Of a stretch of 64,000 nucleotides of DNA, positions 23,697 through 37,200 are shown one piece after another. A program made the translations under genes and the position numbers. Position 1 is the stretch's first letter; the number at the start of each line of letters is the position of its first letter. The notes beneath the pieces were generated by a model. That model saw only the letters and a list, made by a program, of their open reading frames with translations, did no database searches and had not been told where the DNA came from. The DNA lies in contig JAKZHN010000001.1 of NCBI GenBank assembly GCA_037179335.1, positions 682,001 to 746,000 of the forward strand, written 5' to 3'. This DNA comes from Cyclaneusma minus. Taxonomy: Eukaryota > Ascomycota > Leotiomycetes > Marthamycetales > Marthamycetaceae.

Positions 23697-23870
23697 TTGC
23701 AGCGCTATATTTTTAAAATCTTTATAGTGCTGTGTTTTTAAAGCAAAACCTGCAGCGCCGTATTTTTAAATCCCTAATAAAAAATTTGCAGTACTGTATT
23801 TTTAAAACCTTTAAATTCCCAGCGCAGCATTATATTCTTGTATCTTTTTTATAGCGCCGTATTCTTATAA
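23697..23870 (+). repeat. Degenerate short tandem repeat just inside the left LTR
   Basis: Six units of the form GCAGCGCCGTATTTTTAAA occur at about 23698, 23725, 23751, 23787, 23819 and 23851, spaced 26-36 bp. They lie in the presumed 5' untranslated leader of the Copia relic. Confidence 0.7.
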
Positions 23871-26800
23871 ATTTATTTATAAATTTATAATAATAACAAC
23901 AAATTTTTATTTTTAAGCCAATATATTTATTAATTTTTATTTTTATAAATTAAATATTATATTTATTAATATGCAAAGCATTTATAATTAAAAAAGAACT
24001 GCCTTTATTTTTATTTATACCAATTATGATAAATAGTTTATTATAATAAAAATATTTTTAAAAGCAAAAATACTTGATATATTATGATTACTATTTTTAA
24101 TTAATATATTGCAAATTCTAATACCATTTAAGCAAATAAAAAGCAAATTATATTAGATAGAAATTTAAAAAGGCAATATAAAACAAATATTGCTAAAGCC
24201 TTTTATAAAATTTATATTTATTTTAATCAATTAAATAAAAAGGCTATTAATATTAAAATGCATTATGCAAATGCTTAGGAGATTTTAAATAAGAAATATT
24301 TTATGGTTTTTAGTATTATTATAAATTTTTATTTTCGCTAAATTGCCAATTTCAAATAAATTTCAAATTTCATTATTAAGAAATTTTAAATTAAACTCTA
24401 TATTATTCGCCGCTAAATTATTTAATTAAATCCATTTTATATAACGGTTTATATTAAAAACCTTTTTTTATATTATGCTATTATATTTTCCAGCAAAGTA
24501 CATTATATTTAAAAATATAGTATTAAATAAATATTATTTAAATATTATTTAAAAAATCAGTTTGCTAAAAAGAAAACCTTTTTACAATTTAAAAAGAAAA
24601 CTGCCCACTTTACTATTTTATGAAAATCAAATAATAGAGGCAAACGCAAAAAAAAACAATTTATTAAGCTATAAAACAAGCTATAGGATAAGCGCCTTGC
24701 CAATGTTTTCCGCAGGGCTAAGATTAATGGCTATAAAAATGGCAAAAGTTTTTATAACCAGATTAAATATTTTTTATATGGTTAAAAGGCTATAATGGCA
24801 TTAGAAAATATTCTTATTTTGCTATAAATTAAAAAAGAATGCAAAATATTATAATAATTGGTTTAGTAAAAATTTCAATTGAAAAGAAAAAGGCCTATAT
24901 AGCTAAAAACAATATTAAAATTAAAATTATCCCTTTAAATTTCTTTTAAAAAAATGCGGTATATATTATTTAGAATTTTATTGGTATTGCCAGTAAAATT
25001 TCAAATAAAATTTTAATATTATATTATATATAATTAATTCTCTTTTATTTTTTAATACTTTAAAGCTATACCAATAAAAAGGTATTAGAGTGGAAAAGTG
25101 AAAACTGTATTTCGATTAAATTGGCATTATATTAATAAAAATTTAAAACGGAAAATACTTGCTTAGGGATATTTTATATATTTTATATTTGAAAATAAAT
25201 TTGCTTTTAAATAGAAAAACTTATTAAAAAGGATTTTTAGGTAATTTTAAAAGCTATACCCAAAAATTTATTTCTAAAGCATTTATATAATAGGGCCTAT
25301 ATAGTGTAGATTTTATAATTATAGCACGCAAATTAGTAATAGCATTTAAGCAATTACTTTTATTGCTATTTTTTATTCTATCGCGTTTTTTGCCAAAATT
25401 AAAAATATTGAAAATGCTTTAAATAATTCATTTTTTATATTAAAAAACGCATCGATTTTCTCTTTTTTAAAAACGCCAATTTATTTCCTTTTAAAAGCAT
25501 TTTAATATAGTATAATAAATATACCAATCGCTACAATATAAAAAATATTGCTAATCACAATTTAAGAAAAGCCAATTTTTAATATAATAAAAGCAATTCA
25601 ATTTAAAGTCAGGATTAAAATCAAAACGGCTGAAAAAACAAAAATTAAAGCAATTAAAGAAACAAACCGGAAACAATAATAACGGAGAATTATTAAATAA
25701 TATTTTATTTTATTTTATTGCAAATAGGCTTATTTAAATCCAATCAAAATTAATAAACTGCATTTTTTAAAAAAAAATCAAGATTTTTAAGATTTTTTAT
25801 TATTATAAGAACTGCAAGATTGGCAAAATGCAAAACCACATTTCCAAAACTTTTGCAAATTATAAAATAAAGCTTTTTAACTTAGTATATTTTAATATAG
25901 CTGGAAAATTTTCTTTTAATATTTATAAAAATATTTAATTACTAAAAGAAATTAACAGCCGGACAAAGAAAATTTGGACTTTTGCTATAAAATTAAAAAC
26001 TAAAATATATTTTATTTTAATTGCCTAGCATAAAAAAATAAAATTGAAAATTGAAAAATAAAAATAAAACAAATGAAAATTAATAAAATAGGAGAAGTAA
26101 TAAAAAAGTTATGTATTAAATTTAAATTAATAATATAAAGCTTAAAAAAACTGTTTTCTAATTTATTTGGTAAAATGGACTAGTTAAAAGAATAATTTAA
26201 ATTGCAAAAGCAAATATCCAAATTATATTATATAATACTAAGCTTCCAATTGAATTTTAATTTAAAATTGCTATAGCTAAGGCTTATTGCAAAAATAAAA
26301 TTAATACTAATCCAAAACTTAATAGCAAAATAATTAGCCCAAAAAAAACTTAAATCAAAAAGCTTTTTAAATAGGAAAATATTAAAATTTAGGGCTGTAG
26401 AATTTGATTTTATATTAATAGAAAAGACTTTTTTAAAAAGGGCCGCAAAAATAAGCTTTTGCCTATAAAAGAAAAGTATATATTTATAAATATAATTTAA
26501 ACACCATTAAGCAATATAAATTATATTATTTAAATTTAAAATATATAGCTATAAAATTTATTGTTAAATAAAACAAAAACATCTTTAGCAAAATTATAAA
26601 TTTAAAGCTAAAACATAATTTCTATAATTCCCAAAGCATTTTAAATAAACTTCCTAATCGCTATTATATTAAAAAGCCAATTCCAGCTAAAAGAAATATC
26701 CGGAAGCCCCTTTTCAATCAAAAAGTATTTAAAAATAAACCGGTTAAAATTAATAAATTAAAAATTATAATTCCATCTTTTAATTGAAAAAAATAAACAA

Positions 26801-27397
26801 ATGCAATAATTTACCCTGAATTTAAGAAACCAAAATCCCAGCCAAAGCAATTATTATTGAAAGCTTTTTTTATAAAAGCATTAAAAAACATTATCGATAT
26901 AGTGAATATCCTTAAACCAAGCCCTGAATTAAAGAATATAAATAGTATAAATATAAATACTATAAATATTAATAATGCATTTTTAGCTATTTTTATAGCC
27001 TATAAAAAGCTGCCAATTGAAGCCTTAATAAAGCTTCCTGCAAAAATAATTAAAAAAGAAAAATAATTAAAACGCAATACTATAGCGGCCAGAATTTTAT
27101 AAAAAAACCAAGTTTTAAAAGATTTTATAGCAGCTATGGCTGGAAATAAAAATAAATTGCATGAATTTATTTTTTCCGCTAAGGAAATTTTAAATATTTT
27201 TATTTTAAAGATTTATAAAAAGGCTGTAAATAATCCTTTACATAAAAATAATTAAAGAAAAGGCCATTATAACAGAATTTAAAAATTTAATAGCTAAGAA
27301 CATCTAAATTAAAATAGCTATATAAATAGCTTTTAATTTAATTTCTATTAAATAAATAATTACTATTAAATTATATTTAAATAGCGATTTAAATAAA

Positions 27398-27900
27398 TAT
27401 AAAGCCTGCTTAATAGCTCGCGGTTTTAGTTAAATCTATATTTTTTTAATATATTTTTATTAATAATTTACATAAATATATTTAGGATTCTTTTGGCTAT
27501 TATAATCTAGCAAAATATAAAATGCCGCTATTTTAATATTAGCAATACCTTTATTAGGGTTAAATTTAAAAATTTAATGCATTTGGCCCTCCTAAATGAA
27601 ATGGCTGTTAAATTTGGCTGTATCTTTTAATTAAATAAAAATTTATACAATTTAAAGCAAACTGCCAAAAATTGAAATTGCTTAATTAAATTTAAGATTT
27701 TTAAACTGGATTTTAAATAAAGTTTTAGTAATTTCTATTTTTTTATAAATAAAAAAATATGTATAATTATTTTAATTTATATTAATAATATTATAATTAC
27801 TGCTAAATTTAATATGGATTTTAATAAGTTTTTTGCCAAGCTACTTTTTAAATTTACCGCTAAAAGTTTAGGGAAAATTAAGAAAATACTGAATATATAA
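27398..27900 (+). pseudogene. Copia reverse transcriptase relic
   Basis: Translated with stops and frame changes ignored, the stretch shows the order of a Copia reverse transcriptase: LIARGFS (the usual LVARGF), a FNISNAFI-like segment where the family has D-V-x-N-A-F, LNKNLYNLKQTAKNW (usual L-Y-G-L-K-Q-x-x-x-x-W), and then IYINNIIITA where the catalytic Y-V-D-D motif belongs. The two catalytic Asp codons read as Asn (G-to-A), in keeping with the mutation type. Not functional. Confidence 0.75.
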
Positions 27901-29001
27901 ATTATAAGGGATAGACCATTAATAATTTTATATAAAATTTGAATTTTCCATTAGCAAAACAAAGCTATATTTTATTTTTATAAATAGCAGCAATATAATA
28001 AATTTTGCTAAAAATAATAATAAAAAAACAAAAATAAATCTATATTAAAAAAATTGGGAAAGCTAATATATTTTATAATTTTAATAAAGTTTAATATTTG
28101 CTATATTGCAAAAAGGCTAGCCCAATTTAAAGCTAATTTGGCTGCTATGCTATTTTAAAATTATAGCAAATTAGAAAAATAAATATAGGCTAAAAGATAT
28201 AGGAAAAACTTAATTAAAAATTAATTATAATGCTTTTTATAAACCGCTTTTTAATAGGAAAAACATTAGCGGTTTTATAGCTATGTTTTTAAAAGGCCCA
28301 ATATTATAATTAAATCAAAAGCAAAAAAATATTTTTATATTTATTCATAAAGCTAAATATATAGCAGCTGCCGCAAATATTAAATAGAAATAATAAATTA
28401 CTCAAATGCTAAAAAATATTGAATATAGAAAATTAGCAAAAAACAATCCCTACTATATAAATCTAAAAAAAAGAATTAAAATACTATAGTTTTTATTAAA
28501 CATTTCCAGTTTTATAAAAAATCCAAATATATTAATATTATTTATTATTTTATTAAAAAATAAAAAAATAATTGCAAATAATAAATAATTTATATTAGTA
28601 TTCAAAATATAATTGCGAACGGGTTTACCAAAACTTTATAAAGGGTTTAATTTGCAAAATTTAAAAAACTACTGGGGCTAAAAAATAATAACTCGGAAAA
28701 GAAAAAGCGCCGGATATAATAGGCATTGAGTATAAAAAAATAAAATTATGAAAAAGCGGCATATAAGATTTGGAAAAGCTGCACTATTAAAAATTAGAGA
28801 GAATATTAAAATGCTTTTTTAATAGTTTAAATTAAATCTTTGCCAAAATATTCTAATTATATACAAAGGTTACGCCTTTTTGTACGTGTAAGCAAAAAAG
28901 GAATACACAATATTTTCCAAGCTGTAAAATAATTTTTTTAATACAATATTTAAAGGGTCCAGCCTATATTGGATTCAAATATTTGCCGGTTTTAATTATT
29001 A

Positions 29002-29121
29002 ATTAGCGCAAATAATTTATTAATATTTTACGCATTTATAGCTAATTTTCTTTTTATTAATTTAAAATTAACTATATTTCCATTTTGGTATTTTTATTTT
29101 AAAATGCCTTAGCTATAATAT
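29002..29121 (+). repeat. 120-bp repeat, left copy (partner at 50274-50393)
   Basis: It aligns end to end with 50274-50393 in the same orientation, through ATTAGCGCAAATAATTTA against ATTAGCATAAATAATTTA, TAGCTAATT and AAAATGC. It begins 20 bp after the right LTR of the plus-strand Copia relic. Type of element unknown. Confidence 0.7.
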
Positions 29122-32100
29122 TATTTTAAATTTATTATTTTATATATTTTATAAATATAGTTTATATGATATATAAAATTTATTGCTATTATATAAAATT
29201 ATATAAATATATTTTAATTTATAATATAATATATATATTATTATATATTTATATATAAAAAAGCCGCTTAAAGCGCTTTTATTTAAAATAATAATTAGTA
29301 TTAGCACTTTTCCAATTTTTAATAATTTTTTAAGAGGCTGCAAAAAATAACCGGCCAGCTTTAAATAATTTGCTAAAATAATATTAATTTATATATTTTA
29401 TTTTAGCAAATTTAAACCGCTTTCTAGGCTTAAATTTTAATATTTAATGCTTTTATTGCATTCTCAATATTAATTAAAATTAAAATACCAATATTTAATA
29501 ATTATAATAAATCCAAATATTTTTGCTAATAATAATTAGCAAAAACTAAGCTAGCCATTAATTTTATTAATTAAATTTCTAAATATCACTTTAATTATTT
29601 ATGTTTTTAAATTGAAAATGAAGCCGAGATATAAATACGCATATAAATTAATTATGAATTAAAAAAACGTGTTATTAATAAAATTATTATTGGCTTTTTT
29701 TTTAATAAATTATATATATTTTAATAAAACTAAAATTAAAAAAGCTATAATTGCTTTTTTTGGCCTTAAATAAAAAAAAATTAAATATTTGCTTTATTTA
29801 TTAATTATTTTAACCAGCTATTAATAATTGCCAATAAAAGCAATTTAATAGCCAATAATATAAAAATTTAATATTTATTTATAAAATTTAATAGTAATAT
29901 GATTTAAGCCTTTATTATTGTTAATCCTATTTAAATAATTTATTTTAATTATATTAACAGCCTTTAATTTATTATGGTAAATATCGAAAATATGAAATCT
30001 TTTACCGCCACTATTAGCGCATGTTTTTTAATATTTTTATTTTTTTCAATAAAATTTGGAATTTAAATACTATAAATTAAATTGCAATTAATATTATTAA
30101 AAAAGCTAAGCAAGCCAAATAAATACCCAAAGCTATATTAAATTAATATTAAGCTTTGAAATTATATATATATTATAAGGGCAAAAGCCATAAGCAAAGT
30201 AATTGTAGATTAAAACCGGCTTAATGCCTTATTTAGTATTTTAATTAATATTTCTAAAAACTTAGCAATAAAATAATAAATACAAAAAAGGCTGCTTTTA
30301 GTTTTTTAATAGCAAATTAAAAAAGGCATAGCTTTAATTTGAAATTTAAAATTAAAATATATTATAAAGAAAATTTATAGCAAAAAAAGGATTAATAAAA
30401 TACCAATAGCAAATTTATTTATAATATTAACTATTATTAATAAAGCCTATTTTGCTTATATTTTTATTAATAATAGCTATTTATTAGCTAATACAATTAA
30501 TTTCAAATTCATTTAAAAGCTTTGTTTTCAATATACTTTTCTTTTTTAATCAATTATAATATTGGGATTTTTTAATAATTAAAATAATAAATATAATAAA
30601 TATAATATAAATAAAATCAAATATACAAAATTATAAACAAAAAAATACTATGTTCTATATTATATCGCAAATTGGCAAATATAATTTAATTTTAAAATAA
30701 ATATAAATAAGCAAATAAAAAATAATAATAATTTCATTTTGTAAAAAAATAATATTTAAAAATAATAATTAAATTTATAAAAGCCTTTTTAATATCGAGC
30801 TAATTAAAATCAGCGCTATAATATTTATTTAATTTACCAAAAACAAATTCCGCTATAAAATAAAAATATTTGGTATATTAATAGTAAATATTAATAAAGC
30901 ACTATAAATTAAAAAGCATTTAAATTTATAAAAAAACTGCCTAAACACTTTAACTATTAATTAAAGCTTTTCAACAAAAAGTTAGCCAATAAGCTATTAC
31001 CTTTATATAAACCTGATATTAATTATGCAATTAAATTAAAGCTAATTAATAAAAAAAACCCAATATGCCTTAAAAGCTATTATATAGCATAAATTACAAT
31101 AAGCTGCTAATTCTTTATAAAACGCTAATAGATTTTTTAAATAAAAAAATTATTTGCATTAATAGCTTATTTATCGCAGCTCTAATTTTATTTGTTAAAA
31201 AGCCTAAAAATAATTTTTGTTTCTGTTATAATTATTATATCCTAAATTATATTATTAAAAAAAACCATTACCCTTTGCTATTAATTTATAAAACTTTATA
31301 AAATATTAGCAAAATAAAATAATATACTAAATTAAACATTATTGCTATTTTCCATTAAATCAGTATTTGCAAAAATAATAAATAACTAATAGCTTTCCGC
31401 ATCTATTATAATTTCTTTAAATAATGAATTATTTAATTTAATTTAATAAATATTTTAAATATATTTTAAGAATATATAAATTAATGCTTATAAAATTATT
31501 TAAATAAATTCTATTTTGCTTATATTAACAATATTTTAATTTTTATAAATAATATATTAGTTCAGTATTGCAAATATATTAATATAATTTTAAAATGTCT
31601 TAAAAAAGCTGGCCTTTAAATAAATATAAATAAATACAAATTTAAAGTTAAATTAATATATTATCTAAATTTCATTATTAAAATAGCTTTTAATAATAGC
31701 ATACCTAGCAAAATCAATATAAATCCGGTAAAAATTAAAGCTATAAAAAAATAAAAAACCTTTACCACGTTTAAAAGTATTTAAAATTTCCTTAATTTTG
31801 CCAATTTCTATTAAAAATTTATTTAAAATTTCTCCGAGCTAATACTTCCTTTTATTTAATTAATTAAAAAAAGCCAGCTATTTAGCTAATTTGAAAAAGC
31901 TAAAAATGCTTTTCATTAATTAAAAAAAAATGAATTAATATTAATATTATATTTATTTAATCCTAAATTAAAAATATATTTTAAAACAAACGCTTTTAAT
32001 TATAGTATAAATAATATTTTATTCTAAATTTCAAAAAATAGCCTATTTTAGCCTATTGTATTTTTTTAAAAAAATATTATTAATTAAATATAATCATCCT

Positions 32101-33600
32101 ATTTATAATAAAAAAATATTGGCCATTATTTAAAGCTTAAAAAAATTCGCAACAAATCTTTATATAGCACGCAAATCTTTTAAATTCGCTTCAATTATAA
32201 AAATTTAAAATATTTTATAATTGCTTATTATTTTTTAAAACGCCAAATGCATTAAGCCTTATTTTTCTTTAGCTATAATTTTATTATTATATATTAGCCT
32301 GAAAAATTAAATAAAATAGCCAATACATTATTTAGGCGCAATCAAAATATATTTAATTGTTAGAAACCAACGCGGGTTGGTCCCCTTTAGTGTATTAAAC
32401 TACTAAAAGGAGAAAAAGGAGCTATTTTATAATGCCAGGTATATGGATGGCTCCCTCGCTTACACGCATATGCCAGGGACGTAAACAAAGCCCGTACCCG
32501 GAGCTTTACAAAGCTCCGGGCCCGTAGCACCGGTTTAAACCAATGCGGGGGCATTTTAATATTTCCTTTAAACCCGACGGCTATTCAAGCTTTCCCAAAA
32601 TCGAATTTCTTTTGGCGTAAAATTCTATATTAAATTAGGATTTTATCGTAAAATTTTATATTGGTTTAACATTTTATTTTATTTATATATATATAAAAAA
32701 CAATTACTTAAGCATTTGTTTTTATATTTAGTGCCTATATTACTTTTTTCTTTTCTCTTTTTTTCCCCAAAGCTATATTTAATTTTAAAAGCTTTTTAAA
32801 TTTAGCAAATTAAATCCGGTTCAAAAGCTTAATAAAACTATTCGCTATTATATTTTGCATTTAAATATAAATAATTTATTATTTCCAATTGTTTTTAAGC
32901 TTTTAGATGAAATAATATGTTATATTAATATATTTGGAATTTTTATAAAGCTATTTTTTTTTATAAAAGCAATAGCATTTTGGTTATTTTTTTCCATATT
33001 TATATAATATAAATTTATTTCTACTAGCTTTTCAGATTTTATATTTTTTAATATTTAAGCTATTTATTAATTTTATTTAATATTAGCTATATTTGCTATA
33101 TATTTAGCTTTATAAATAAATATTGCAATGCTTTTTTATTTCTAATTAAATTATAAAACGGGATTATTAAGCAATATAATTATAAATTTGCTAATGCTTT
33201 TTTAATTTAATAGCAATTTATAAAATATATTATTTTGCCTAGATTTGTTTAAAAAAAGCTAATTTTTATTTGTTTTTTATTATTTTAGGCTGGCTTGGTT
33301 ATTTTGCTTTTGCTAATTATAAAAATAAAATAAAAAGCTTTTTTTTGCGGAAATCCAAATTTAATATAAAACTCGTTAATGTATTGCTTTTAATTAGTTT
33401 ATAAAGTTTTAACTAGCCTATTTCTAATAATTTGCATGTCTAGGATTTTTTTAAATTTTTTTTAAATTTTTGGCTCTAAAATGAAAAACAAAAAAAACTA
33501 GTAAAACAATTATTTAGCTTTTTAATAATTCTGGCGGCTATAATAATATTATTAATATAAATTAAAAAATTATGTTTATAATTTTATAAATAAATAAATA

Positions 33601-33868
33601 AGAATTGCTAAAATTTTGCTTAAATCCAAATTTAATTATTTTGGCCTTTAAAACACAATTCCAATTTTTAACGGCCTATTTTGGCCCGTATCAACTTTTA
33701 TTCAATTCGAAAATATTTTCTGGATTAATTATAATATTATTTAAAAAGGCCAAATGCATTAATTTCTTTAAATTGGCTTTAATAAATGCATTTTTAATAC
33801 TAAAATCATGGTATTTAAAATTTTGCCAAATTATAATTGCTAAAATAGTATATAAAATATTTATTTAA
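33601..33868 (-). pseudogene. Copia reverse transcriptase relic (minus strand)
   Basis: The minus strand reads FSIKNAFIKANLKKLMHLAF, NPENIFELNKS and AVKNWNCVLKAKIIKFGFKQ, with one stop where the family has Leu-Tyr-Gly. This corresponds to the D-x-K-N-A-F ... L-Y-G-L-K-Q-A-x-x-x-W stretch of Copia reverse transcriptases. It is closely similar to the relic at 27.4-27.9 kb on the other strand. The plus-strand open frame at 33605-33868 is only its shadow. Confidence 0.75.
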
Positions 33869-34121
33869 ACAATAAAAAACAAAACATTAAAAAGGTTCTT
33901 TTTATAAATTTAAAAAGATCCCCTAGCTATTAAGCGACTTTTATATTTATTAATATTATTATTTAAATTGGTTTTAATAATAAATACCTATTTAATAAAA
34001 ATTAAATTAAAAGCGGTATTTATAGCGATTTTAAATTATATATTAGTAGCTATTAGCATTATAATTTCCCTTATAATAGCTTCTTTTTATTAATTTTTAT
34101 ATAAACAATTAAAAACAGCCT

Positions 34122-34200
34122 TTTTATAATTATTAAAAATAGGAATTTTATAATTATTAAAAATAGGAATTTTATAATTATTAAAAATAGGAATTTTATA
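34122..34200 (+). repeat. 24-bp tandem repeat, about 3.3 copies
   Basis: The unit AATTTTATAATTATTAAAAATAGG (24 bp) is repeated without mismatch inside the minus-strand Copia relic. Confidence 0.9.
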
Positions 34201-37200
34201 CATTTTGCTTGCTAAATAAATAAATTTAAATAAATTATTATTTTTTTATTTGCAATTATAGCTATAATAAAAATCTTTAAAAGAAGAATTTTTAATAGAT
34301 AATTTTGGCTTTAATTATATTGCGCTTTAAATATTTCAGGCTATTAATTTTGAATATCTTTTATACGCTAAATAAAGTAAAAACCGCAATATAAACGCTA
34401 TTAATATTTATTTCATTTATTTTAAAAATAAAGGTCGGGTATAATATTGATATTATTAAGATTTATTAAATCTGGAATAAATAAAGCGGTTAAAATAAAG
34501 TGAAATATATAAAGTGAAATTTATATAAAAATTGGCCTATTTAACGGTTTGATAAATATATTATATTAAGGCGTTTTGGGTATATTATATTGAAACGTTT
34601 TTAATATATTATATTATAATATAATAAATATGCCATAATTGGTATTAATTAAACTTTTAATAATTGGCTTTTTTAAATTATTAAATTCGGGGTAAATAAT
34701 AGCTTTATTTTATTTTTTATAAAAAGTAAAAGGATTAAATACCGGAATAACCATTTTAGAAATCAAGTTTCGCACTGCTTTAAATTTGAGTACAATTTAT
34801 AAAGGCTTGGCTTTTTAAGCCTTTTATTTAGCTTGCTGCTTTTTAATCGGTTTACCAGGTAGTAAACGCTTGGATAAAATATTTAAAGTATTTTATAGAT
34901 TATTAGGGTTATTTCGAAGCTTTAAATTAAAAGTTTTATTATGGGTTTATTTATTTTATTTTACTATTATATTATATCTTTTTTAAATTAGAATAATATA
35001 ATCGAAATTGCTTTATAATATCAAAATTATAGCCAATTAAAACATATTTTCAAAAAAAAAAACTTATTTTAATAGTTATAGGCCGGTAGGTTGCTTTTAA
35101 AAATATAAAAATAAGCTTTATATTTTTAAATTTAAAGATATTTTATAAAAGCCAGCTTTTAAATTTACAGTTTTTTTTAAATTTATTTTCCGGTTTCTAA
35201 TTTCCAAATCAAATTTAAAGCGGTTTTTTAAATAGGATTTTAATTAAGCTGCCAATTCCCAAAATTTAATAAATAGCTGGGCTTTATATAATATAGCTAT
35301 AATTTTGCGTTTTATAGTTTAAATAATCCGCTTTATAGGCCTGTTTTATCAAAATAAATAAAAAATGGTATTTTAAAAGTAAATTTTATCCGCTTATATT
35401 TAAAAAATGTTTTTTAACCAATTTACCAGTATTGTTATATTTAATAGCCTTAAATTCTTTATTTAATTTTAATTTTAATGTTTTTATACCAAATAAAAAA
35501 GTAATTTTAAATATTTATTTGCAGTTAAAATAGAAATATTTATATTTTTCAATTACGGCTATTCAGGATTTTTATTATATAATAATTGCTATGCAAATTT
35601 ATAGAAAATAATTTAGCAATATTAAAATAAATTAATTTGAGCAATTTATTTTTATATAAAATAAAAGTTTTCAAGATTTTATTAATTATTTTTTCTATTA
35701 TACAATCCTTATAGCAATAAGGTATAAATAAAAGAATAATTTCGTTTTTAATATTAATTATATTAAAAAATTATTCAATTTTTGCGGGCCCTATATATAT
35801 AAATCTTTTATAATATAAAATATAATTTTAAAATTGGGATTATTGCTTATTCTTTTTTAAAGTGGCTTATTATATAGTATTTTTATTGATTTTATTGATT
35901 TTAATTGCTTTGGTAATTAAAATAATTAAAGTATGTATAATATTTTTAATATATTTAAACGCTAGTATAAAAAGCATTAAATTAGTTATAAAAATTTTAA
36001 TTTTCAGGATTTTTAAAATATATAATTTAATTATTAAAATTGCTTAAGTTTCTTTTTAATATATTTTTTAATTCGAAAATAAATTAATACCAAGCTTTAA
36101 AATATATAAAATATTTTTAAAAACATATTTCCCTAATTTAATTTTCATTAAAATAATATGAATTTAGTTTAAATGTATTTTTTAATAGCTTTTTAAGCGG
36201 AAAACGCTATAATTTTAAAAAGTAAATAAAATAATCCTTATGTTTTTTTAAAAAAAACCAAAATTGGAAATTTTGGCTATATTAGCAATTGGCTATTTTT
36301 TTTTATAATAGTAGGGTAAGCTTTTTCTTTTTTAAAAGCTAAAGCTAGTTTAATAATATTTTGTATAAAGATATTTTAAATAATCTTTTTGGCTATAGGG
36401 AAAAAGAAATATTTATTGATTTTATAATTTAAATTTTTATAAAAAGAACATAGCTATTAATGCTTATAATTATTATTGCCTTTTTTTATAAATTAGAAAT
36501 TATTTCAAAAAGGTCCTTTTTATTTGCTATATTTGCTATGCTATAATTAAGCAATATAAACGGCTTTCTTTTAAGCTTTAAGTTTAATTTCTTTTCATAT
36601 AATCCAATTTTTTTAATTAAAATAAAATTGCTTTAATTAATTATAATATTTTTAATAATAGCATAATTTATACAAAAAGGCAAAAAAAAGACTTAATATA
36701 TATAACTATATAGAAAAGGCTATTTTAAATAGTTTTGTAATAAAGAATAAAAAGCTTTATTTATATTAATTCAATTATAATTTCGGTTTTTTATATATAA
36801 TTGGCAATTTTTTAAATATGCAAATTTATTGCGAAATTGGTAATTATTTTATATTGGTTTTTAAAAATATTTTATATATTTACAAAATAATTTTCTATAT
36901 GAATTGTTTTTTTATTTAATTAATTTAGACAAATATAAATTTAATAGCAAATTTCAAATAATTGATTGCTAATTTTTATGAATTACAGCATTGGCTTTAT
37001 TTTTAAATTCATTTAATATAATATTTATAATATATTAAAGCTTTTTATTTTTAAAATATATTCTTATTATAATAAATTAATTATATTGATTTTTATAAAT
37101 AAAAATAAAACCTGCTTTTTTTATTTTATAGTATAGAAATAGTAATATAATAGTAAAAAGGAAAAACAATTCAATAATAAAGCTTAATTGGCTTTTGTAT

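Larger units (their letters stand above)
23481..28980 (+). mobile_element. Decayed Ty1/Copia LTR retrotransposon (plus orientation)
   Basis: Two direct repeats of about 172-176 bp (23481-23652 and 28805-28980) frame 5.3 kb. They begin TGAAATGC / TAAAATGC and share AAAGTCACGCCTTTTT / AAAGGTTACGCCTTTTT, GCTGTAAAATA and ATTCAAAT at the end. About 1 kb before the right repeat lies a reverse-transcriptase relic (27398-27900), which is where Copia elements carry it. Length, LTR size and domain position all fit Copia. Every frame is broken by many stops, so it cannot be active. I could not place gag, protease or integrase with confidence. Confidence 0.75.

Noticed and set aside
24562..24795. 77-aa ORF in the plus-strand Copia relic as a gag or protease piece
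   Set aside because: The position would fit, but I see no zinc knuckle or protease motif, so it is not claimed.
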